A DNA stretch of 49,423 nt, from positions 1-49,423 of the forward strand of contig CAMWCA010000022.1 of the NCBI GenBank assembly GCA_947172705.1. Reading direction: 5' to 3'. The number at the start of each line of letters is the position of its first letter. Positions within the stretch are counted from its first letter, which is position 1. Origin of the DNA: an uncultured Lachnospiraceae bacterium (GTDB lineage Bacteria > Bacillota > Clostridia > Lachnospirales > Lachnospiraceae). The translations under genes and the position numbers were made by a program. Below the pieces are notes generated by a model. That model was not told the DNA's origin. It saw nothing but the letters and a program-made list of their open reading frames with translations, and made no database searches. Positions 27,916 through 35,500 of this stretch are shown piece after piece.

Positions 27916-28077
27916 GCGCCCGATATAGTATCACCTCTTCCGTCTCTGATAAAGATTCCTCTAAATTGTACTTTTATTAATATTTTTCAATGGCGTAAAG
28001 TCTTATAGCAATTCCTCACTTTTAAGATGTTGTATGATCAAATGATTTTTACAATCCCGTTCTAGCTTTTGCCCTGC

Positions 28078-28917
28078 CTACTCTGAAATTTTATTATATA
28101 TCATCTGCAAGTTATTTTCCTTTACAAAAAGCCCTTGGCTTAATCCGTCATCAATATATGTTCCTTCAATTTTTCTATCAATAATCTTATTGCACAAATC
28201 AATATATCTCTCAAAAATACTCACTGCAACCGGCAGTTTATGATGAGATGGCAAAATCAGTTCCCCATCATTTTCCATATAAAACTTCTGTATCTTCTCT
28301 ACTGATTTTTTATACTCTGATACACTGGTTGAATGGTCAAAACCTAATAACACACCCTCTTCGCAAATCATATCGCCAGTAAAAAGGCTCTTCGTTTTTT
28401 CATCAAACAGGCAGATGCTTCCCCTTGTATGCCCCGGTGTCTCTAAGAAAAGAACTTTGCGGTTACCAAGTTCAAAGAAATTTTTCGCCGGAAGCCTATT
28501 ATACCTGCACTTTTTTACGTGGATGCCCTTTTCCATATCATTATTTAGTCGTGGTATTTTTAACAATAATCGAACCGGCAAAGACTGTTCCATATAATGT
28601 GCCATCATATTTTTCAAATAATTATAATCAGAATGCTGCCTCGCGGTTTCCCAATCCGCCTCTGAAAGGTAAGCTTCCCCTATATCCCCATTTCCTCCAA
28701 TATGGTCAAAATGTCCATGTGTATTTACAAGAATGATCGGCAGCGGAGTGACCTTCCTTGCATATTGAAGCGCTCCTGTAATGGAATAACCCGTATCAAT
28801 AAGCATTGCCTTTTCCTCACCCACAATCAAAAACATATAAACATTCGCAACACCCAGCCAATAATACTTAATCTGATAAATTCCATTTGCAATTTTAATT
28901 ATGCCATTTTTATTCAT
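28078..28917 (-). CDS. MBL-fold metallo-hydrolase
   Basis: 279 residues. The metal site HGHFDHIGG (His67, His69, Asp71, His72), a GHTRGS motif with a further His and FTGDMI are all present, as in the beta-lactamase-fold hydrolases of the glyoxalase II/lactonase type. A good ribosome site (AGAGGCAG) precedes the ATG. It is the last gene of the LacI-linked set after two ester hydrolases, so it may act on a lactone or thioester from the same pathway; that is inference. Confidence 0.88.
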   Translation of the reverse strand: MNKNGIIKIANGIYQIKYYWLGVANVYMFLIVGEEKAMLIDTGYSITGALQYARKVTPLPIILVNTHGHFDHIGGNGDIGEAYLSEADWETARQHSDYNYLKNMMAHYMEQSLPVRLLLKIPRLNNDMEKGIHVKKCRYNRLPAKNFFELGNRKVLFLETPGHTRGSICLFDEKTKSLFTGDMICEEGVLLGFDHSTSVSEYKKSVEKIQKFYMENDGELILPSHHKLPVAVSIFERYIDLCNKIIDRKIEGTYIDDGLSQGLFVKENNLQMIYNKISE

Positions 28918-28982
28918 AATCTGCCTCTTTTCTTTTTATTGTATGGTATAAAAATACTTGTGGATGATATTGAATCATCTTA

Positions 28983-29942
28983 TCAATTATTTCTCTGTTC
29001 CCCACAACATACCTCATCTAAAAAACCGGCTAGAATTTCTTTATATCGTTCTACATCGCAAATGCTGTAAGCGTGCCCTCTGGAAGGAAAAACCTCCAAC
29101 CGCGATTTAGGATTTTTGCAGACCTTGAAAATAGCTTCTGCATCTGAAACTGGAACTGCCTGATCCGCGTCTCCGTGGATAATACAAATCGGAACCTCTG
29201 AATTTTCCACTGCCTTAATCGGGTTGTTCTCTTTCATATGCAGCCCCAATGAATCCGCCTTACGGATAATTGATGATTTTAAGAATGGGTTAGGCAGTGG
29301 CACCATACTCTTCCATACATACACTGCACCTTCCAATGCCCTTGCAGGACCACAGTCCTCAATCACACCGTCAATTTTATCACTAAGCAGCAGTGCATTC
29401 ATACAGCTCATCGCCCCCATCGATACCCCATGCAGCACTATTTTCTCATTTTTTCCACACTTTTCTTTTACCCAGTTAATCAATGCAGCAACATCGCTTG
29501 CTTCCAGTTCTCCAAAACCACCATTCGGCGCTTCACTTTCCCCAAAGCACCGTTCGTCAAACAACAGCGTAGAAAATCCCAAGCTACGGAATAACTCTGC
29601 ATATGGTACTGCCGCATATCGGTTCTGTCCAAAACCATGCGCCAATATCACACTTCCTCTTGCATGTTCCTGCTTATGGTATACTGCCGGAATCCCCACG
29701 CCATTATTTTTCAGAATAAACTTTTCCGCATCCCATTTTTCATAATTTACATAATCTGCACCTGCATACATAGTATGTTTTGATGCAAATTCCTTGACAT
29801 CACTTTCTATCACCTGCTCCTTGCTTGGGCGGAATCTTAATGGCGGTGTAAAAAGCAGGGTACCACAAAATTCAGACAGCACAAAAGAAACAGCAAAATA
29901 TAATATGATCAAAATAATAATTACTGCAATTGCTGATTTCAT
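28983..29942 (-). CDS. Alpha/beta hydrolase with N-terminal membrane helix
   Basis: 319 residues from the ATG at 29942 (GGGAG upstream); the open frame starts four codons earlier. An N-terminal hydrophobic helix (about 4-24) suggests membrane attachment. Catalytic triad candidates are the Ser in GVSMGA (about 174), Asp in HGDADQAVP (about 260) and His in SRGHAYS (about 290), with an oxyanion region in LAHGFGQNR. This is the serine-aminopeptidase/BAAT-like hydrolase type. It lies between the MBL hydrolase and the CE1-like esterase. Confidence 0.85.
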   Translation of the reverse strand: MKSAIAVIIILIILYFAVSFVLSEFCGTLLFTPPLRFRPSKEQVIESDVKEFASKHTMYAGADYVNYEKWDAEKFILKNNGVGIPAVYHKQEHARGSVILAHGFGQNRYAAVPYAELFRSLGFSTLLFDERCFGESEAPNGGFGELEASDVAALINWVKEKCGKNEKIVLHGVSMGAMSCMNALLLSDKIDGVIEDCGPARALEGAVYVWKSMVPLPNPFLKSSIIRKADSLGLHMKENNPIKAVENSEVPICIIHGDADQAVPVSDAEAIFKVCKNPKSRLEVFPSRGHAYSICDVERYKEILAGFLDEVCCGEQRNN

Positions 29943-29988
29943 CTTTACTCCCATCTGTCTGCTTTAGCAGACACTCAAATCAAACCTT

Positions 29989-31107
29989 TCACCCTTTAAA
30001 AATCATTTGTACAAAATCGCAGAAACACTTCCTCCATACGTTCCATTCATGCTTTCCATGATATACTTTACGAACATTTACTATCTGGTATTTTTCCAAG
30101 AGCCTGTCATCTTTTTCAAAATATTCAAAAAAAATATCCTCGTCCCCCATTGCACGGAACAATAACTTCTTTCCGCTCGCAAAGCGTAGGAGCCTCTCTT
30201 CGGTAACATGCACTGTACTGCCAGTCATGATATCCTGTACAAACCCGCTGAACACTCCTACATAATCAAATAGTTCAGGATATGAAAATGACAGCATGGA
30301 GGTCTGCAGGCTCCCCATAGACAACCCTGCCATTCCCCTGTGTTCTTTATCTGCAAAGGTTCGATAATGAGAATCTACATATGGAATCATTTCACTCCTG
30401 ATAAGTTCCGGCAGCCTCCCTACGTCAAGTGTGATCCCTGTTTCATCCTCTATGTAATACATTCCATTGCACATAACAACGATTGCTGGTACTGCCTTAT
30501 TCTCAGCAATCAGAGTATCATAAATAAAATTGATTTTACCCTGATGAAACCATACCATCTCGTTTTCGCCATGCCCATGCTGCAGATAAAGCACCGGATA
30601 CCTCTTCTGAACATCTGTTTCATATCCAGCCGGAAGATAAACTGCAAACCGCTCTAACCTGCCAGTTACCTTACTATCAATATAATTTATATTTATAGAA
30701 CCATGCCCGGAACTTTCTATTGGAATATCCTGTATTTCACTTTGTATCTCCACATAATTAATAGCACGGTTGTTTCCATAACCGATTGGCAAAAAAGGAG
30801 ACAGGCTTTCGCTCCCATCTACAAATAAGCTAACCCCGATCAAACCAGTTCCAAACTTAAAAGTACCCTTGAAAAAATCCCCTTCTTTATTCAGTATAAA
30901 TTCTTCTCCCCAAATAGTAACAAGCTTTACCTGTGATGCATATGGATAATACAGTCGAAAACTTACACTCTCATCTGCCAACACCTCATATGGCGCCCCT
31001 AAATACTGTTCTTTGTTACGATGAATCAACAGTTGCTCGTCTGCCACCCCATACTTTAATTCATTGTTTGATAATAAACTGGTCTTTGCCCATTCCAGAT
31101 TTCCCAT
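29989..31107 (-). CDS. CE1-like (feruloyl/esterase D type) carbohydrate esterase
   Basis: 372 residues without signal peptide. A CBM48-like beta domain (about 45-110, SFRLYYPYASQVKLVTIWG) precedes an esterase domain with LQHGHGENE oxyanion loop, nucleophile Ser263 in GLSMGS and a C-terminal His in YHGKHEWNVWR. This layout is known in intracellular feruloyl or acetyl esterases acting on oligosaccharides. Upstream is the transporter, so it probably deacylates the imported compound. Confidence 0.85.
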   Translation of the reverse strand: MGNLEWAKTSLLSNNELKYGVADEQLLIHRNKEQYLGAPYEVLADESVSFRLYYPYASQVKLVTIWGEEFILNKEGDFFKGTFKFGTGLIGVSLFVDGSESLSPFLPIGYGNNRAINYVEIQSEIQDIPIESSGHGSININYIDSKVTGRLERFAVYLPAGYETDVQKRYPVLYLQHGHGENEMVWFHQGKINFIYDTLIAENKAVPAIVVMCNGMYYIEDETGITLDVGRLPELIRSEMIPYVDSHYRTFADKEHRGMAGLSMGSLQTSMLSFSYPELFDYVGVFSGFVQDIMTGSTVHVTEERLLRFASGKKLLFRAMGDEDIFFEYFEKDDRLLEKYQIVNVRKVYHGKHEWNVWRKCFCDFVQMIFKG

Positions 31108-31119
31108 AATACCCCTCCA

Positions 31120-32496
31120 TCAATTCGTCTTACGCCTTGCTTCCAGTTCCTTTTGGATAGCCGGAAATTTTTTGTCTAAATCATAAAACAGCATCAATAC
31201 CACAACACATCCACAACAAAATGCCGGTATATAGTTAAATGCAGAATTTACAGCTAAAACCGCACTCTCTGTCTGCACTTGTGCCGCCCCATCATAGCCG
31301 CCAAAGTCAATGATCCATCCAAGAAGAACCGTCGATAGACCTTGTGCTATCTTAGTCGCAAAAGTCATTGCCGACACTCCTACCCCTTCGGCTTTCTGCC
31401 CTACTTTCCACTCTCCATAATCAATTGTATCTGCCACTAATGCATAAAAAACTGCACCTGCAAAACCTGCACCTATTCCTTTCATGCCCGCAAATACAAT
31501 CGCACTTGGTAATGATGGCGGAAGGAGTCCCTGAAACAATGCTGACAGTGAAATAAGCCCCATGCCAATCAGAATTATATTCCTCTTCCCGATTTTGGGT
31601 ACAAAGATAATTGCAACGAATAAAAATACTAACTGCGTAATCGACATCACATTGGCAAAAGATGCATAATACGCTGTATCTCCTAAAACACCTTTAGCGT
31701 AATACATTCCCGCACCGCCAAGAATACTTGTTGAAAACAATCCGAAAAAAACACACCCTATCGCCATAAGCCAGTATCTGTTTGTAAATAATGCCTTTAA
31801 CTCAAGTTTTATATCCACATGCGGCTTTTCATTCTCTACAGCAGGAATACACCTTTCCCTTGTACAAATAATACAGAAAATATGGCACACCAGACCGCAT
31901 AATGCATAAATTGTAATTACAATTCGCCAAGCCATTGCATCCCCACCCAGCGCAGTAGTTGCCGCATCCACTGTAGACTGTACGATCAATGTTCCAACTA
32001 CCGCACCTACCATGACCAGCACGGAAATAATGCCTCTTTCTTTTGTGTTAGATGTTAAGTTTACAGACATTGCATTATATGGCACATATATTGCAGTCAG
32101 ACATACTGCATTACAGAGATTATAGGTTATGAAAACATAAATATATTGTATCATTTCCGATGCGTTTGCCGGAACAAGCATGAGCAATATACCACTGACC
32201 GCATATGGTATACACATACGAATCAGCCATGCCCGTCCTCGTCCATGCTTTGAGAATGTCCGGTCAACTATCAGCCCCATTATAATATCCGTAACCCCGT
32301 CAAATAATCGTGATGCAAGTATAATAGCCCCCAAAATCCCTGCATTCAAATATAGTACGTCTGTGTAAAAAAATAGCAAGAAAGAGGCAATGATTGTATT
32401 AATAAATGCAATCCCTACATTTCCCGACATATAAGCCAGCCTCTCAACCATCCCCAGTTCTACGTTCTGTTCTTTTGATCTCGTTAACAGTTTCAT
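31120..32496 (-). CDS. GPH-type sodium/sugar symporter (MFS)
   Basis: 458 residues from the ATG at 32496, preceded by GGAAGGAG; an earlier in-frame start is poor. About twelve membrane helices. The N-terminus (ERLAYMSGNVGIAFINTIIASFLLFFYTD...) and ASRLFDGVTDIIMGLIVDRT are the glycoside-pentoside-hexuronide (MelB-like) family signature. It should import a glycoside or uronide by cation symport. Directly downstream of lacI and upstream of the esterase. Confidence 0.9.
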   Translation of the reverse strand: MKLLTRSKEQNVELGMVERLAYMSGNVGIAFINTIIASFLLFFYTDVLYLNAGILGAIILASRLFDGVTDIIMGLIVDRTFSKHGRGRAWLIRMCIPYAVSGILLMLVPANASEMIQYIYVFITYNLCNAVCLTAIYVPYNAMSVNLTSNTKERGIISVLVMVGAVVGTLIVQSTVDAATTALGGDAMAWRIVITIYALCGLVCHIFCIICTRERCIPAVENEKPHVDIKLELKALFTNRYWLMAIGCVFFGLFSTSILGGAGMYYAKGVLGDTAYYASFANVMSITQLVFLFVAIIFVPKIGKRNIILIGMGLISLSALFQGLLPPSLPSAIVFAGMKGIGAGFAGAVFYALVADTIDYGEWKVGQKAEGVGVSAMTFATKIAQGLSTVLLGWIIDFGGYDGAAQVQTESAVLAVNSAFNYIPAFCCGCVVVLMLFYDLDKKFPAIQKELEARRKTN

Positions 32497-32550
32497 CCTC
32501 TTCTCCTTCCCGCATTTGTTCCACATTTGTTTCATATTAATTATGTTTTT

Positions 32551-32573
32551 GTTCCATATTTAAAATATATAAC
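32551..32573. promoter_or_regulatory. Imperfect palindrome over the -10, candidate LacI-family operator
   Basis: A 23-bp imperfect palindrome, GTT(n2)ATATTT(n)AAATAT(n2)AAC, overlaps the -10 of the transporter promoter, a position suited to repression by the adjacent LacI-family protein. It is AT-rich, so it could be chance. Confidence 0.4.
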
Positions 32574-32592
32574 AAACATCAATAAAACTCAA
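32564..32592 (-). promoter_or_regulatory. Promoter of the transporter-hydrolase operon
   Basis: Minus strand: TTGAGT, 17-bp spacer, TATATT, about 70 bp before the transporter start. Confidence 0.6.
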
Positions 32593-32654
32593 TGGTTATA
32601 AATATTTTCATCAATCTATCTAATTGCAATTCTACTAATATACTAAGTTTGAAC

Positions 32655-32686
32655 AAAAAAAGATGGAACGCTATTTTGTCGTTCCA
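32655..32686 (-). terminator. Terminator overlapping the lacI stop codon
   Basis: Minus strand: TGGAACG, nine-base loop containing the TAG stop, CGTTCCA, then a T-run. It separates lacI from the transporter operon. Confidence 0.8.
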
Positions 32687-33648
32687 CCCTTCTCGACGAT
32701 TACTGGTATAAAATATTCGTTTTCTACCCTGTTTCCTGCAATCCTTTCCTGCACCACCTCAATACAAGTACGGGCAATTTTCCCTACATCCTGCCTGACC
32801 GTGGTGACTTTGGGATAGCTTAGTTTTAAAATATCATTACCATCATATCCGATAATTTTCAAATCCCTCGGTACATCTATATTAAATCTTTTTGCATTCT
32901 GCAAACAAGCATATGCAATGATATCTTCTGAAAATATCCCATCTGCATCATGATACATCTCCATATACTGTTCAGCAATCTGTCTTGCGATATGGATTGT
33001 TACATTTGATACCGGGTATTCTACAACCGTAGTCTTGACTCCTTTTTCTGTAAGAAATTTTTTACATTCGTCAATACGGTAATCTCCATACACCTTTGTC
33101 AAATGCTTTGCTGTTATAATCAGCACGTTCATGCAGCGGCTTTTATATAGAATCTCCCCTACTTTCCGCCCGCCTTCTTTATGTTCAGAGGATATAAGCG
33201 GTATTTTTTTCCCCAGCAACCTTTCAAAACTTACTGTTGGAAGTCTCTCTAATCGCTTCAACTCTTCACCTGTTACATCTGCATTGACAATTAAACCCTT
33301 TAATATACCTTTTTCCGCCAGATCAATCGCATCTGCTACTCTTCCCTGAATCCCCAGCGAATTGTAAATCATGGTCGTATATCCTTTGTTCGCAAGTTCA
33401 ATATCAATATATTTTACAAACGCCCCATAAAATGGCAAGGAAACATCCGGCACCACAACTCCAATAATTTGTTCTGTAAAAACTGTTTCCTGCACTTTTT
33501 TTCTAGGGATTTCATACTCCAATTCTGAAGCCGCTGCAAAAATCGCTTCTCTTTTATCAGCAGCAACATAACCTGTGCCATTTAATGCCCTTGACACGGT
33601 TCCAACTCCTACATTTGCCCTTTTTGCAACGTCTCTTATTGTTGCCAT
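32671..33648 (-). CDS. LacI-family transcriptional repressor
   Basis: 325 residues. The N-terminal helix-turn-helix (ATIRDVAKRANVGVGTVSRALNG) and hinge are canonical; the ligand-binding periplasmic-binding-like core follows. GGAAGG precedes the ATG. The gene has its own promoter (33688-33716) and terminator, and sits immediately upstream of the transporter-esterase operon, which it probably controls in response to a sugar-like inducer. Confidence 0.92.
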   Translation of the reverse strand: MATIRDVAKRANVGVGTVSRALNGTGYVAADKREAIFAAASELEYEIPRKKVQETVFTEQIIGVVVPDVSLPFYGAFVKYIDIELANKGYTTMIYNSLGIQGRVADAIDLAEKGILKGLIVNADVTGEELKRLERLPTVSFERLLGKKIPLISSEHKEGGRKVGEILYKSRCMNVLIITAKHLTKVYGDYRIDECKKFLTEKGVKTTVVEYPVSNVTIHIARQIAEQYMEMYHDADGIFSEDIIAYACLQNAKRFNIDVPRDLKIIGYDGNDILKLSYPKVTTVRQDVGKIARTCIEVVQERIAGNRVENEYFIPVIVEKGGTTK

Positions 33649-33687
33649 ACTATCTATCCTTCCACAATATATATCTTTTATTGCTTT

Positions 33688-33716
33688 ATCTTACAATATC
33701 TAAAATTCTTTTTCAA
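33688..33716 (-). promoter_or_regulatory. Promoter of lacI
   Basis: Minus strand: TTGAAA, 17-bp spacer, TAAGAT. It ends where the flavodoxin fragment begins. Confidence 0.6.
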
Positions 33717-33721
33717 GAAAG

Positions 33722-33883
33722 ATTATTCCCTTTGCGACCTATGGTATGTCCGGTATTAACTGGACTATGAAAACCCTGCAAAGGCTGTTCCCTGATGCTT
33801 CTATCAAACTTCCGTTTGACAGCGACGTTTTTAAAAAGAGAAATTATGAGAAATGGCTGAACGATATAAAGGCACTCCGATAA
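33722..33883 (+). pseudogene. Flavodoxin C-terminal fragment
   Basis: A plus-strand frame reads IIPFATYGMSGINWTMKTLQ and continues for about 50 codons to a TAA at 33881-33883. The IIPFATYG...SG pattern matches the C-terminal strand and glycine loop of flavodoxin-family proteins (usually 150-200 residues). The rest of the gene, including the FMN phosphate loop, is missing, cut at the lacI promoter. It is a leftover of the region into which, or with which, the LacI cargo moved. Confidence 0.6.
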
Positions 33884-33895
33884 TGGAATGCCTTT
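33868..33895. terminator. Hairpin between flavodoxin fragment and SpoVG-like gene
   Basis: AAAGGCACTCC pairs with GGAATGCCTTT (one G-T pair). The flanking T/A-rich bases give weak terminator character in both directions. Confidence 0.5.
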
Positions 33896-33916
33896 ATATT
33901 CTAAATTAAAGCAAAC

Positions 33917-34255
33917 TTAATTCCCCGTTTCTTCCTGCCCCATAACAGCATGAAATTCCCTGACAACCGCATCATACAATTCCTGCCGAAACTGCCTTGT
34001 CACAGGGTAGGCAATATCCTGATAGATATCCTTCCCTGCATCATCCAGCCGCCCGGTCTTATAGTCAGGCATGGAAACAAAGACGTTGCCCTTCTGTGAG
34101 ATGCCGATACGGATTCCGGTCACTTTAAATGCGCCATTTAAGATGAAGGAGGCGTTTGCCTTAAGGCAGCCCTCCTGATTCTGCATAGGCGTTACGGTCA
34201 CTTGGATATCCATGCTTCCTGTACTGTCTGTGTTCATTGCATTATTTTCCTTCAT
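33917..34255 (-). CDS. SpoVG-like protein
   Basis: 112 residues. Residues about 14-85 carry the SpoVG pattern (LKANASFILNGAFKVTGIRI ... VFVSMPDYKTG), with a longer tail. SpoVG-family proteins bind nucleic acid and act as regulators; ICE-borne homologues are common in Clostridia. AGAGGCAG lies before the ATG. It is the last gene of the right backbone block, and a broken copy is present at 26651-26790. Confidence 0.8.
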   Translation of the reverse strand: MKENNAMNTDSTGSMDIQVTVTPMQNQEGCLKANASFILNGAFKVTGIRIGISQKGNVFVSMPDYKTGRLDDAGKDIYQDIAYPVTRQFRQELYDAVVREFHAVMGQEETGN

Positions 34256-34418
34256 ATCTGCCTCTTTCTGCGCTGTTTTATTTTGGATTTCTGCGCTCTT
34301 ATTTTCACTCTTTCAGCAGCTTCCGCCTGAAGGTTTTTCTCATATGTTTTCCGGTTTTCTAAAGATTACAGTCTTTCCCTGAAACATTTTTCCGGCTGCG
34401 CCGGATTCTGCCCCTTTT

Positions 34419-34724
34419 TCACTTATGCAGGCATACAGGCTTGATTCCCCCTGCTTTCATTTCCTTTTCATAAAACGCTTCCAGATACCCGGCGGTTATC
34501 TCCGCCATATCCCCCTGCTCCCTACAGAGCCCTTCCACAGCCGCAAACAGCATATCCTCCATCAAAAGATAACGATAGCTGTTCATATCCTGCCTTTTCA
34601 GTTCCCTTATGGCTTCCATTGCCCTGCCGCTTAAGGGTATCTGCGTTCTGGTGAGGCTGATGCCGGAGGGCTGGTATGCCCTGCCCGGCGCATCCTTTTT
34701 CTGTGCTCCCATACTGCTTTCCAA
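34419..34724 (-). CDS. Unknown ICE protein overlapping the ArdC-like gene
   Basis: 101 residues in a different frame from the end of the ArdC-like ORF, overlapping it by about 200 bp. The sequence (TRTQIPLSGRAMEAIRELKRQDMNSYRYLLMEDMLFAAVEGL) is helical and more protein-like than the overlapped frame. No family recognised. It may instead be the true C-terminal part of the ArdC-like gene after a frameshift. Confidence 0.5.
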   Translation of the reverse strand: MESSMGAQKKDAPGRAYQPSGISLTRTQIPLSGRAMEAIRELKRQDMNSYRYLLMEDMLFAAVEGLCREQGDMAEITAGYLEAFYEKEMKAGGIKPVCLHK

Positions 34725-35469
34725 CGTCCTGCTCCTTCCCTGCTTCTATCTCCATTTCTGCCCTCTGCTTTTCTTTTTTCATCTCAAAAACCTTTTCAAC
34801 GCCTTTCAGCACCTGCCCCGCCACCGACAGGGTGGTGCTGCAAAGCCCGTACACCATAAGCCTTGGAGCGGTGGAAAGCACAGGCAGGAGGGAAGATACA
34901 GGCGGCGGCTTTACATCCATGCGTGCCGCCGCCATATACTGTGCGCTTTGGATCACAGCCTTTGTGATGTCATAGATATGCTCCGGGTTCTGGGAATCAT
35001 GGAAACGGCATAAATCGCTGATGTTTTCGATATAGCCTTTGTCCTTCCCATAGATTTCCGATTCCACCGCCTCCCTCACATAACCCTGCACATCCCCTGC
35101 CCCTGCATGGAGCAGGGAAAGTATCTCTTTCTCATTATCTTTATCCAGCCGCCAAATCTGTGGACGCGCCCTTCCGTTGGTGTCGGAAATGTCAAACACA
35201 TGATCCACATAGGGGCGGTATCCGCTGGAATCTATGATGGCGATCCCTTTGCTGCCCCTGCGTACATACCTTCCCTTTTCCTGCCACTTACTGTAAGTCT
35301 CCACCATCTTGGCATCCGGTCTCTGGGCATAGAGCAGGCTGGCATTCTCAAAGCCCATCTGGTAATGGACTGCTGAAAAGGTTAAAAACCTGCCCCACGA
35401 ATCCTCATCCTGAATGATCTTGGGCACGATCTCCCGGTAGATTTCTTTTGTAGAGATGATCCCTTTCAT
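34522..35469 (-). CDS. ArdC/LtrC-like N-terminal domain protein
   Basis: 315 residues from the ATG at 35469, with AAAGGAGGG upstream. Residues about 20-75 match the ssDNA-binding N-terminal domain of ArdC/LtrC proteins (WGRFLTFSAVHYQMGFENASLLYAQRPDAKMV ... KWQEKGRYVRRGSKGIAII). There is no HExxH peptidase domain. The last ~65 residues are low in recognisable structure and overlap another frame, so the natural end may be earlier. ArdC proteins protect incoming DNA from restriction during conjugation in some plasmids; a similar role is possible here. Confidence 0.7.
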   Translation of the reverse strand: MKGIISTKEIYREIVPKIIQDEDSWGRFLTFSAVHYQMGFENASLLYAQRPDAKMVETYSKWQEKGRYVRRGSKGIAIIDSSGYRPYVDHVFDISDTNGRARPQIWRLDKDNEKEILSLLHAGAGDVQGYVREAVESEIYGKDKGYIENISDLCRFHDSQNPEHIYDITKAVIQSAQYMAAARMDVKPPPVSSLLPVLSTAPRLMVYGLCSTTLSVAGQVLKGVEKVFEMKKEKQRAEMEIEAGKEQDVGKQYGSTEKGCAGQGIPALRHQPHQNADTLKRQGNGSHKGTEKAGYEQLSLSFDGGYAVCGCGRAL

Positions 35470-35500
35470 CGTTCCCTCCTTTCCCGTTTTTTCCGCATCC

